Positions 1-7,683 of a stretch of 64,000 bases of DNA are shown here, piece after piece. Origin of the DNA: Gluconobacter kanchanaburiensis NBRC 103587 (GTDB lineage: Bacteria; Pseudomonadota; Alphaproteobacteria; Acetobacterales; Acetobacteraceae); NCBI RefSeq assembly GCF_007988905.1, contig NZ_BJVA01000006.1, positions 117,224-181,223 on the forward strand. Reading direction: 5' to 3'. The notes beneath the pieces were generated by a model. It saw nothing but the letters and a program-made list of their open reading frames with translations, was not told where the DNA came from and searched no databases. The stretch's first letter is position 1, and each line of letters starts with the position of its first letter. Made by a program: the position numbers and the translations under genes.

Positions 1-1
1 G

Positions 2-733
2 GGCAGGCTGCACGTTTTTGTCGAAGCGTTCGATTATCGCAGTCCGACAGGGATGATCGACGTTCTGATCTATGACGGTACGGGACGGATGCTGGCGCGT
101 GAAACCGTTTTGCGGGAGCCGTGGCATCTGTCCTATCCTTTCGTGTTCGAACACGAAGGCGAGGTCTATATGCTGCCCGAAGCCAGCGGATCGGGCCGCC
201 TCTCGCTCTATCGCGCAAAGGCGTTTCCGCGTGAGTGGGAGCGGGTCGAGGCCTTTGAATTTCCTGAAGCAGCAATCGATGCCACGCCGTTGCATCATGC
301 CGGACGCTGGTGGATGTTCTGGACACCAGCGGGCGATAAGGACGAGCGGCAGAGCCAGCTTCATATTTCCGTCGCCGATACCCTGATGGGCCCCTGGAAA
401 AATCTGGGTCTTTTTCTGAATGACCGTGCAGGAGCACGTCCCGGTGGCACGCCGGTTGTTGTGGACGGAAAGATCGTTCTGCCCACGCAGGACTGCCGGG
501 GGACTTATGGCAGGGGGATTAGGCTTCTGGAGATCGAAGGGCTGGAACGCGGGCTGCCGAAAGTCACTCCGGGCCTTGAGATTTCCATTCCGGCCGTTCT
601 GCGGCGACGGTATCCGGATGGCATGCATACCCTGTCCGCTGCGGGACAGGTGACGCTGATTGATGTCAAGAAAATCGGGATTGGTCCGAAACGGGACATG
701 CTCAATTTGAAACGCAGAATTCTGGGAGCCTGA
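2..733 (+). CDS. GINT1-like beta-propeller glycan/lipid-modifying protein (5' partial)
   Basis: The reading frame is open to the left edge of the window, and codons before the first ATG (position 53) already match the family, so the gene starts outside the window. The fragment (about 244 residues) resembles the N-terminal five-bladed-propeller domain of glucosamine inositolphosphorylceramide transferase (GINT1-like) proteins: visible hallmarks are FVEAFDYR, YMLPEASGS, LSLYRA and WWMFWT. In plants GINT1 adds GlcNAc to inositolphosphoceramide; bacterial members are poorly characterised and often sit in polysaccharide or lipid clusters. It is convergent with the GT4 gene and close to sphingolipid genes, so a role in decorating a surface lipid or glycan is plausible. 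No signal peptide can be judged because the start is missing. The family call is from pattern memory; the substrate is unknown. Confidence 0.6.
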   Translation, partial: GRLHVFVEAFDYRSPTGMIDVLIYDGTGRMLARETVLREPWHLSYPFVFEHEGEVYMLPEASGSGRLSLYRAKAFPREWERVEAFEFPEAAIDATPLHHAGRWWMFWTPAGDKDERQSQLHISVADTLMGPWKNLGLFLNDRAGARPGGTPVVVDGKIVLPTQDCRGTYGRGIRLLEIEGLERGLPKVTPGLEISIPAVLRRRYPDGMHTLSAAGQVTLIDVKKIGIGPKRDMLNLKRRILGA

Positions 734-736
734 AAA

Positions 737-776
737 GGATCGTATCCCGGCGCCTCAGAAACCCGGGATACGGTCC
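737..776. terminator. hairpin between convergent genes
   Basis: A 14-bp inverted repeat (737-750 against 763-776, one G:T wobble) with a 12-nt loop lies just after the stop of the rightward gene and covers the last codons and stop of the leftward GT4 gene. There is no T-run on either side, so it may be a bidirectional, Rho-assisted or mRNA-stabilising hairpin rather than a classic intrinsic terminator. Confidence 0.45.
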
Positions 777-1825
777 AGCACTGCATTGCCATTGCGTGCG
801 AATGCCTCAGGCCCGAAGCGGTCCAGGACCCGTTCGCGGGAGCGGGCGCCCATTGATGCAAGATCATCGGGTCTGCCAATCAGATCCGCGAGAGCCGCAG
901 CCAGAGCGGGAGCATTGTCGAAGGGCACGATGCGTCCGGTCTTGCCCTCGAGAATACTGGAGGGCAGCTCGCCTGCTGGGGTGGCGACGACTGGAAGCGC
1001 GCAGGACATGGCTTCATGCCCTGCCACGCACATGCCTTCCCAGTGCGATGACTGGACGTAAAGATGCAAGGTCTTCAGAAAATCGAAGGGTTTTGATTCG
1101 TAACCCACAAGGTCGATCGGCAGATTTCTAGCCGTAATGCGTGCCTGAAGCGCTTCATGTTCGGGGCCATCCCCCGCAATCCGCAAACGGAACGGCGGCA
1201 GATCCGGATGATCCTTCAGCAGAGCAACCGCCTCACAGAGGATATCATAGGCCTTGACCGGATTGAGACGACCAAGGGAACCAACACGGATAACTTCTCC
1301 CTCTTTCCACGGTGCAGCTACGGGAGCCTCTGGATCGGCGCTGAAAATGGGCCAGGCGACGAAATTGTCGGTGAGCCCGAGTTCCTTGGCGGCAAAGGTG
1401 ATGACGGACTGGGAATCGGCGACCCAGAGCGTGGTGTAAGGGCGGCACAACCTTAGAAGAAAGGCATTGATCTTTTTCAGGCGTCCGCAGTGCTGCCAAT
1501 GCACCGTTGGTACTTTGCGGTGAAGAGCAACAATCTGGCCCAGCAGGGTAGCACGACTTAGGGAAGTCCAGATCAGGTCGGGCTGAAACGCTTCCATCTC
1601 GTCCCGCAACCAGCGATAGGCTGCGATGTGGTCACGCGTCGTGCCTTCCCGGACGCGGACGGGAATTCCGGCGGCCTCGATCAGAGGAATGGCGAGCCCG
1701 TCCTTTCGTGCCAGAGCAAAGACGGTAACTTCCCCGCCGCGGGCACGCATAACGGAAACGATGTCCGGAATGGGAAGCTGTGCGCCGCCGCATTCGAGGG
1801 AATTAATGATGTAAGCGATTTTCAT
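755..1825 (-). CDS. GT4-family glycosyltransferase
   Basis: A 356-residue cytoplasmic or membrane-associated glycosyltransferase of the GT-B fold, family 4 (Glycos_transf_1). Visible are the N-terminal YIINSLECGGAQ segment typical of GT4 proteins, VGSLGRLNPVKAYDILCEA in the middle, and the C-terminal nucleotide-sugar site around HWEGMCVAGHEAMSCALPVV with the expected E-x7-E spacing. It is the last gene of a six-gene leftward operon and its ATG overlaps the stop of the nucleotidyltransferase gene by 4 nt (ATGA). It probably transfers a sugar to a lipid or oligosaccharide acceptor; the neighbouring sphingolipid and Lpt genes suggest a lipid-linked acceptor. Donor and acceptor cannot be read from sequence. 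Confidence 0.85.
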   Translation of the reverse strand: MKIAYIINSLECGGAQLPIPDIVSVMRARGGEVTVFALARKDGLAIPLIEAAGIPVRVREGTTRDHIAAYRWLRDEMEAFQPDLIWTSLSRATLLGQIVALHRKVPTVHWQHCGRLKKINAFLLRLCRPYTTLWVADSQSVITFAAKELGLTDNFVAWPIFSADPEAPVAAPWKEGEVIRVGSLGRLNPVKAYDILCEAVALLKDHPDLPPFRLRIAGDGPEHEALQARITARNLPIDLVGYESKPFDFLKTLHLYVQSSHWEGMCVAGHEAMSCALPVVATPAGELPSSILEGKTGRIVPFDNAPALAAALADLIGRPDDLASMGARSRERVLDRFGPEAFARNGNAVLDRIPGF

Positions 1826-2577
1826 GAGGGCGTTTGGGCCAGAATTTTTTCAGCCAGCGTCAGATCGGAAGGCTTGTCCACGTCTACCGCTGCGCGTCCG
1901 TCCGACAGTGTTACCAGACGGACATTTGCTCCCGTCAGCGTTCGGATACGGCGATAGAGCGCGCTGGAATCAAGGGTGTGGGTTGCGGCACGAAGAAGAG
2001 TGCCAAGACCCAGCGTCAGGGCCATGCGAAGGGGACGTTTCCGGTTCTGCTGCAGGCGCTTCCACAATGCGATGACGTTGCGGCCGTCCGGTGTGTTGAC
2101 CAGAAACAGGTTGCAGCCTGAAAAACTCATGTCCGACAGGCGGATATAGGTCCGTTTCGTGCCGGGCACATCGCGTTCCACCGTCGAGCGTAAGGCGACA
2201 CCGGCCGCAAGGTCACAGCCCTGCGCCCTTGCCAGAAATTCCTGAATCCATTCAGGACGCAGAAGCGCGTGATCGGCGGTCGTCACCAGACAGGGCGTGC
2301 CGATCCGGGCGATCGCCTTGGCCACGCTTTCGCTGGGGGTGGGGGTGGAGCGCAGGATGGTGGCGTCACCAGAAAGATCCCTGATGCAGGCGGGATTTTC
2401 GATGCTGATCGTGACGGGGCCAAGGCCGGGCGTGCGGGCGACGGTGTCGAGCACGCGGGCCAGCATGGGCTTGCCCGCTACGGGAAGGAGCGCCTTGTGG
2501 GACACCTGCCCGAGCTTCGCAAGTACATCGTTCTCACCGTCCCTGGACCCGGCGAGCACCAGAACCGGAAGGCTCAT
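1822..2577 (-). CDS. MobA-like NTP transferase domain protein
   Basis: This 251-residue protein has the Rossmann-type nucleotidyltransferase fold of the MobA/GlmU/IspD superfamily. It begins with LPVLVLAGSR and KALLPVAGKPMLARVLD, corresponding to the nucleotide-binding loop and the K-P-x2-x-G-x-P-x-L motif, and carries LVTTADHALL, the usual metal-binding aspartate region. It overlaps the fatty acid hydroxylase gene upstream and the glycosyltransferase downstream by 4 nt each, so it is translationally coupled. Members activate sugars, alcohols or head groups as NDP derivatives; here it may supply an activated head group for the cluster. The substrate is not identifiable and a molybdenum-cofactor role is unlikely from the context. 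Confidence 0.75.
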   Translation of the reverse strand: MSLPVLVLAGSRDGENDVLAKLGQVSHKALLPVAGKPMLARVLDTVARTPGLGPVTISIENPACIRDLSGDATILRSTPTPSESVAKAIARIGTPCLVTTADHALLRPEWIQEFLARAQGCDLAAGVALRSTVERDVPGTKRTYIRLSDMSFSGCNLFLVNTPDGRNVIALWKRLQQNRKRPLRMALTLGLGTLLRAATHTLDSSALYRRIRTLTGANVRLVTLSDGRAAVDVDKPSDLTLAEKILAQTPS

Positions 2578-3389
2578 GCCGCGCGGTTACCGTCAGCCGG
2601 AACGCGGGAAGACGCTGGACGCGCACCATCGGGACGGTCTTTCGGTGGTGAGCCGGTCAGATCCATCACCCACGGGTACCGATGGGCTTCCTCGATGTCG
2701 TAGCCGAGATTGAAGACATGTTTGCTGCGGGGACGATCGCGGGCTTCGCGGTAGAAGCTGCTGAACAGGCGGTCCGGTACATAGTTGGTGATGCCGTAAT
2801 TGCCGTCCTCGTCATGGAAATGATGCAGGACATGAAGCTGCTTGATGTCCGCGACCCATTTCCAGCGCGGCTTGTAAGCCAGATGCTGGATGCAGTGAAA
2901 GAACTCGTAGATGCAGGTCATGACCAGAGCGGTAGCAAGCGCGCAGAATGCGCCGCTCCAGCCCGCGATCAGACCACCGATCGGCATGGTGATGATCCCC
3001 ATCGTCGGCACCGTGTTCAGCGGCGAGCCGAACAGCACGTCCAGCAGATGCGGGTCCTGATGATGGTCGAAATGGATCCGCTTCCAGAGGGCGGCCGTCC
3101 AGTGATTGCGATACAGCCAGCGTCCATGAAGAATGAACCGGTGGATCGCATACCATGCCAGGGGATAGACCACGATCACGACGGGCACGGGAATGAGCGT
3201 TACCCACAGGGAGGTGGAAAAATGCAGCGCGGCCCATGTCGCACCCGCGATCAGGGCGAAATACAGCAGAATCGTCGGATAGGTCAGGTAGGCGAACCAG
3301 AGCTGCGACAGATTCATCTTTCCGAGATCGAAGCTGCGGCCTGTCCGGATGGCGGACATGTTCCGCCAGGGTGCCTTGAAATTGCTCAT
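2574..3389 (-). CDS. sterol desaturase / fatty acid hydroxylase family membrane protein
   Basis: A 271-residue integral membrane di-iron hydroxylase. Hydrophobic segments lie at about residues 35-80 and 130-165. The histidine clusters are complete: H83/H88 (HRFILH), H106/H109/H110 (HFDHH), H165/H169 (HCIQH) and H186/H189/H190/H192 (HVLHHFH). This superfamily includes ceramide fatty-acid 2-hydroxylases, sphinganine C4-hydroxylases and carotenoid or sterol hydroxylases. In a cluster with serine palmitoyltransferase, hydroxylation of a ceramide acyl chain or long-chain base is the most natural guess; acetic acid bacteria are known to make 2-hydroxy-acyl ceramides. The gene overlaps lptG and the nucleotidyltransferase gene by 4 nt at each end. 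The enzyme class is solid; the substrate is inferred. Confidence 0.85.
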   Translation of the reverse strand: MSNFKAPWRNMSAIRTGRSFDLGKMNLSQLWFAYLTYPTILLYFALIAGATWAALHFSTSLWVTLIPVPVVIVVYPLAWYAIHRFILHGRWLYRNHWTAALWKRIHFDHHQDPHLLDVLFGSPLNTVPTMGIITMPIGGLIAGWSGAFCALATALVMTCIYEFFHCIQHLAYKPRWKWVADIKQLHVLHHFHDEDGNYGITNYVPDRLFSSFYREARDRPRSKHVFNLGYDIEEAHRYPWVMDLTGSPPKDRPDGARPASSRVPADGNRAA

Positions 3390-4495
3390 CGTTCCTCCAT
3401 CCGCAGAAGCCAGGTCAGCGCCAGAAGCGCGCCCAGTACCGGGCCAACACTGACCGCGAGGGGCGCGGGCAGCGTCCCTGCGTTTCCAAGTGCGGAAATC
3501 ATTCCCTGCAGGATGACGAAGCCCATTCCGGCCGCCAGAACATAAACCGGCAGCGGGTTTCGCAGTCCTGCACGGGGTGGGATATAGATCACCGGAAGCG
3601 TCAATAGAAGCATTACTGCAATTTCGGCGGGCAGAATCATGCCTGCGAACAGCGCCATGCGGTATGTCGCTCTTGGCAGACTGGCGGCCGCGCCTCTGTG
3701 AAGAATGGCACCGATCTGACCCGGTGTGACGAATGCCCCGTTCTGTGACAGTGTCATGATCACGGACGGCGTGGCGGGGATGACAAAGCTGTTGTCGCCC
3801 TTGGTCACACTGACAAAAGACTTGTCTTTCGAAAGGGACAGGTCCTGTGCGCCGTCAGGATGCCACTGGCCGTCTCTGAATGTCAGCGTATTTGTATGTT
3901 CGGTGCCTGTCAGCAGTCCCGTGCTGTCGCGGTGATAGATTGTTACGTCTCGCAGGAAGTATCCGCCCTGCGCGATCTGCCCCACGCGCACCAGCGTCGG
4001 CCCTGCCCGGAACCAGAGAATATCATCTTCCGGCTGGCCGTCCTGACCGGCAAGAGGGTCCGTCCGGTTCCACCAGGTCGTCAGGGCGTTTTCGCAGGGA
4101 GGCACAAGCCAGTACTGCGCACATGTTCCTCCGATCCCCGCAATTAACACGGCGGGAAGGAGAAGGCGGAAGAGGGCAACAGTCGAGAGACCAGCCGCTC
4201 TGAGAGCCGAAATCTCGCTCGACAGCGTCATCTGCGTGAGAAGAAAAAGCGCGCCGATCATGAACGCCAGTGGCAGGATATCAATGCTCAGAGCAGGCAG
4301 ATGTAGGAGTGCGAAAGTCAGGATACCGTGCACGCCCAGATGACGGTTCAGGATAGGGGTCGTCTTCTCCAGAAGGGCCAGGATTTCCAGGAGGGAGACG
4401 AGCACCGCACCGCACAGGACGAACCGCCCCAGAAGAGCGCGATTGAGGGCGCGGATCAGGACAAAGCGCGGCATGGCAGGGGAAGACTCGGTCAT
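3386..4495 (-). CDS. lptG: LptG-type permease of lipid export ABC transporter
   Basis: A 369-residue LptF/LptG (YjgP/YjgQ) family permease. N-terminal transmembrane helices (about residues 20-120) are followed by a periplasmic beta-jellyroll domain of about 150 residues (from DDILWFRAGPTLVRVG to about residue 270) and three C-terminal helices. In the Lpt system LptF and LptG with the ATPase LptB extract LPS from the inner membrane and pass it to LptC-LptA-LptD. It overlaps lptF and the hydroxylase gene by 4 nt. No lptB, lptC or lptA is in the window. Because the pair sits inside a sphingolipid-type operon it could be the cell's only LptFG or a paralogous pair for another lipid. F versus G is assigned from gene order and similarity and could be swapped. 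Confidence 0.8.
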   Translation of the reverse strand: MTESSPAMPRFVLIRALNRALLGRFVLCGAVLVSLLEILALLEKTTPILNRHLGVHGILTFALLHLPALSIDILPLAFMIGALFLLTQMTLSSEISALRAAGLSTVALFRLLLPAVLIAGIGGTCAQYWLVPPCENALTTWWNRTDPLAGQDGQPEDDILWFRAGPTLVRVGQIAQGGYFLRDVTIYHRDSTGLLTGTEHTNTLTFRDGQWHPDGAQDLSLSKDKSFVSVTKGDNSFVIPATPSVIMTLSQNGAFVTPGQIGAILHRGAAASLPRATYRMALFAGMILPAEIAVMLLLTLPVIYIPPRAGLRNPLPVYVLAAGMGFVILQGMISALGNAGTLPAPLAVSVGPVLGALLALTWLLRMEER

Positions 4496-5646
4496 ACGGC
4501 GGCCCGTGTCAGCTTACGGCGACGCCAGGATCCGCGAGAGCGACGCAGCAGAGTAGCAAGGCAGCCAATACAGAAAACGACTTCCGGCACCCAGATCGCA
4601 AGCCAGATCGGCATCCGACCGGTGGACGCCAGGCTGTGACCGAACATCAGGGTCTGGTCAAATCCGATCAGGATCACGGCAACCGCAATCAGGCCCCATA
4701 CGGATTTCCTGCGGCGTGCCCCGATGGCCAGAGCAACAGCGAGGGGAGGGATAAAAGGAATGGCGAAAGCGCGGGCCATTCGGAAATCCATTTCGGCCCG
4801 GATTGTTCGGTATTCGATGCCTGGCAGTCCGTATCGCAGATCATGGGCCAGTTCGAACAGTGTCAGCTCCCGTTCATCCGCGCCGCGTAAGCGGAAGGCG
4901 GTTTCGCGCTGCGGCCGGTCAATGACGCGCACGACATGCTCGAAATGGGTTACGGTCGGTTTGTGGGGGCGGGTGGCCTGAAACGGATCGTCCACGATCT
5001 CGCCATTCCACAGATCAAGACGCGTACTGCGGGTTTTTTCTGAAATGGTCAGTGCGCCGGTCCGCGCAGTGATGATATGTGCGACCCCGTTGGCATTCAC
5101 CTCCCGGATGAAGACCCGTCGGAGGCGGGTTCCGGCATGACTGACGCTGTCGGCGGTCATGACGGCTTTGTCGGACGTGGAGGCAAACATCCCTGCCTGA
5201 AGATGGGGGGCCCATCCCGTATGTTCGGCAAAGTAGAAGCCTGCGCGATAATCATAGCGTGCGACCGGCTGGACGTACCCATACAGAAACACGCTCGCCG
5301 CGCTGAGCAGTAGACCCACGATCATGAAGGGGCGGCTGATCCTCATGAGCGAGACACGGCCTGCCTGAAGGGCGTCGATTTCGTTATTGTCGCTCATGCC
5401 GCGGATGGTCAGGAAGACGGCGATGCACAGCGCTGCCGGAAGCGCGATGCCAAAGTAATGAGGCAGAAGGTCCGTCAGAAGCGCAATGCATGTGCCGAGG
5501 GAACTGCCTGCGGCAGCCAGATAATCGAAAAGCGACAGCAGGCGTTCGAGTAGAAGGGCGACAAGCATGGCCAGCAGCGCGATGGCGAACGGAGGTGCCA
5601 TCTGCGTCAGCAGATACCGGTCCAGAATATTGGCCCGCTGTTTCAC
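4492..5646 (-). CDS. lptF: LptF-type permease of lipid export ABC transporter
   Basis: A 384-residue LptF/LptG family permease: transmembrane helices near residues 20-120, a periplasmic jellyroll (about 140-270) and C-terminal helices. I chose the GTG at 5646: it overlaps the metallophosphoesterase stop as GTGA, matching the 4-nt overlaps at the other junctions of this operon, and AGGAAGG lies about 8 nt upstream. An in-frame ATG at 5688 would add 14 polar residues and enlarge the overlap to 46 nt. It should pair with LptG and an LptB ATPase encoded elsewhere to extract an envelope lipid from the inner membrane. The family is clear; whether the cargo is LPS or the lipid made by the neighbouring genes is open. 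Confidence 0.8.
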   Translation of the reverse strand: MKQRANILDRYLLTQMAPPFAIALLAMLVALLLERLLSLFDYLAAAGSSLGTCIALLTDLLPHYFGIALPAALCIAVFLTIRGMSDNNEIDALQAGRVSLMRISRPFMIVGLLLSAASVFLYGYVQPVARYDYRAGFYFAEHTGWAPHLQAGMFASTSDKAVMTADSVSHAGTRLRRVFIREVNANGVAHIITARTGALTISEKTRSTRLDLWNGEIVDDPFQATRPHKPTVTHFEHVVRVIDRPQRETAFRLRGADERELTLFELAHDLRYGLPGIEYRTIRAEMDFRMARAFAIPFIPPLAVALAIGARRRKSVWGLIAVAVILIGFDQTLMFGHSLASTGRMPIWLAIWVPEVVFCIGCLATLLRRSRGSWRRRKLTRAAV

Positions 5647-6596
5647 GCCTGTGTCCTTCCTGCCTGGTGCCCTTCTGGCCGCGTCCATGATGCCCGTTCG
5701 CTGACGGATCCATCAGGACGGTGACGTGCCAGATCGATGCTCCAGCCTCCTTTATATGGGCGGATGCACAGACGGTTCCAACAGGCCTGACGATGGGGAC
5801 GTTCATCCGTCAGGGACGCGGAGGCAACCCCGAGGAGAGGGATATCCGTTCCGTCGATATGGGTCAGGGTGGCATCATGGGAATGGCCATGGAGAACGAT
5901 TTCAGCGCCGACCCGCCGGAAAACGGCTGCGACTTCCCGATGGTCCAGAAGAGATTTTCGCCACGGCACGAGGCCGCGCTTTGGCGGATGATGGATCATT
6001 ACCACACGGCAGAGCCCCTCCCGTCCCAGCCGTTCCAGCAGGGCTTCCAGCTTTTCGCGCTGTCGGCGTCCGACCCGCCCGCAGGCCATGAAGGGCGGCG
6101 TAGGGATGCCGGAATTGATGCCGACGATGGCAATGCCGTTCTGGATACGGACATAAGGATAGTCCTGAGCCGACCATCGCTCCCACTTTGCAATCCCTTT
6201 CGACACAGACTGACGGACCATACAGTCGTGATTTCCGGGAATGACCAATGCCTGTGCGGGAAGGCCCTCCAGCCAGCGTGCGGCTGCGTCAAATTCGTCA
6301 GGGGTCCCGAAATTCGTCAGGTCACCGCTGACGAGAACTGTGTCCACGTTTGATCGGCCAATATCTTTCACCAGCGCCGCGCAGGTCTGCGCCAGGTGAA
6401 CGTATTGGCGATGCTTTTTCCAGGAAAGAAGGCTCAATGCGCGTTTGTTGAGCGCTTCACGCCAGTGAACAGGCGGCGGGGGCAGGTGTGGATCCGAGAT
6501 ATGGGCCAGTGTCAGGGCGGAACTGGAGACAGAAGATATGGGTGAGGGGGACATTTCCCGCGACGAGATCGACTCTTCGGGCAGGTCAGGGGTCAT
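5643..6596 (-). CDS. metallophosphoesterase (calcineurin-like)
   Basis: A 317-residue phosphoesterase with the full calcineurin-type metal-site set: HISDPH near residue 33, VSGDLTNFG near 110, PGNHD near 138, MIHHPP near 218 and LHGHSHD near 255. The family hydrolyses phosphomono- or diesters and includes UDP-2,3-diacylglucosamine hydrolases and cyclic-nucleotide phosphodiesterases. It is the first gene of the six-gene leftward operon and divergent from the lipid kinase gene. In this setting it could act on a lipid-phosphate or nucleotide-linked intermediate. About 30 residues precede the first conserved motif, so the true start may be downstream (for example ATG at 6554); neither candidate has a clear Shine-Dalgarno. 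Confidence 0.8.
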   Translation of the reverse strand: MTPDLPEESISSREMSPSPISSVSSSALTLAHISDPHLPPPPVHWREALNKRALSLLSWKKHRQYVHLAQTCAALVKDIGRSNVDTVLVSGDLTNFGTPDEFDAAARWLEGLPAQALVIPGNHDCMVRQSVSKGIAKWERWSAQDYPYVRIQNGIAIVGINSGIPTPPFMACGRVGRRQREKLEALLERLGREGLCRVVMIHHPPKRGLVPWRKSLLDHREVAAVFRRVGAEIVLHGHSHDATLTHIDGTDIPLLGVASASLTDERPHRQACWNRLCIRPYKGGWSIDLARHRPDGSVSERASWTRPEGHQAGRTQA

Positions 6597-6723
6597 GATG
6601 AACAGTAGGCCTTGTCAGTCTTTACGCCCGAACAAACAGGCCGCGGGCACCGGCGCGCCATGTTCTGGCGGTTCCATCATAGCCGTGCTAGACCCGGCCG
6701 CATAGCCGAACGCCAGATGAAGA

Positions 6724-7683
6724 TTGCCTCACCCAGTGCGCATTGCCTTGATCCATAATGCCCGTAGCCGGAAAAACCGCCGGAATGGTTCCAGTTTTGC
6801 TGCCGAGGCGCAGGCTCTTCTCGGAGACGAGTTCGTCCCTTCGGACAGTCGGGAAGGGACGACCGAACATGTTCGTCAACTCTATGAACGCGGGGTCGAT
6901 ACCATTGTTATCGATGGTGGGGACGGGACCGTCAGCACGGCTCTGACGGCCATTGCACGTGCCTATCCGGCGAACCGTTTTCCGGACATCGTGGTTCTGG
7001 CGTCGGGGAACACCAATCTGATCGCGGGTGACGTGGGCTTCGGCCTGCGGGGGATGGAGGCGATCCATCGTCTGCGCAAGGGCGCGCTCCGCTCCAGCAT
7101 GCGTACGCCAATCCGCCTGTCATGGCCCGGAACAGACCGGATGCCGGTTCTGGGGCTTTTCGGGGGGTGCGCGGGATATGCGAGGGCCGTCCGGATCGCG
7201 CATTCGCCCACGGTTCTTCGCTTTGCTCCGCATGATCTGGCAGTCGGCATCACGCTTCTTTCGACCTTTGTCAGCCTGATGTTCCGTAGCAGTCGCGAAA
7301 GATGGCTGCGGGGCGATGCCCTGCGGATAGAGGAGGGTGGCCATGTCTATGACGGGCAGAGCTTCATGTTCCTGACGACGGGTCTGTCGCGGCTGTCGCG
7401 AGGGATCTGGCCTTTCTGGGATGCCGAACCCAATGTCGAAGGTCTGCGCTATCTGGATGTCAGCGCGTGGCCTGAGAGTCTTCTGCGCGCGACAGCCGCG
7501 TTGCTCTTTGGGCGCGCACCACGCTGGTTGCGCCGGCATCCCGATTACGTCAGTGGCCGTACGGATGACATGACGCTGGTCACGCAAAGCGATTTCGTCC
7601 TGGATGGCGAGGTTTTCACGGCCCCTCCCGACGGAGTTCTGCGTCTGGAACGGGCTCCTGCCTTCCGTTTCCTCCATGCCTGA
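6724..7683 (+). CDS. diacylglycerol/ceramide kinase-type lipid kinase
   Basis: A 319-residue member of the diacylglycerol/sphingosine/ceramide kinase (DAGK catalytic) superfamily. Visible are the start IALIHNARSRKN (phosphate-binding N-P-x-S variant), the nucleotide-binding motif IDGGDGTVS (residues 63-71) and LASGNTNLIA, matching the usual G-T-x-N segment. The family phosphorylates a lipid hydroxyl with ATP. An in-frame stop lies two codons upstream, so the start is TTG 6724 or GTG 6736. The downstream Tam41-like gene overlaps its stop by 8 nt, implying coupled translation. In alphaproteobacteria such kinases can be ceramide kinases feeding anionic sphingolipids; the adjacent spt operon makes that attractive, though diacylglycerol or undecaprenol remain possible. 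Confidence 0.75.
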   Translation: MPHPVRIALIHNARSRKNRRNGSSFAAEAQALLGDEFVPSDSREGTTEHVRQLYERGVDTIVIDGGDGTVSTALTAIARAYPANRFPDIVVLASGNTNLIAGDVGFGLRGMEAIHRLRKGALRSSMRTPIRLSWPGTDRMPVLGLFGGCAGYARAVRIAHSPTVLRFAPHDLAVGITLLSTFVSLMFRSSRERWLRGDALRIEEGGHVYDGQSFMFLTTGLSRLSRGIWPFWDAEPNVEGLRYLDVSAWPESLLRATAALLFGRAPRWLRRHPDYVSGRTDDMTLVTQSDFVLDGEVFTAPPDGVLRLERAPAFRFLHA

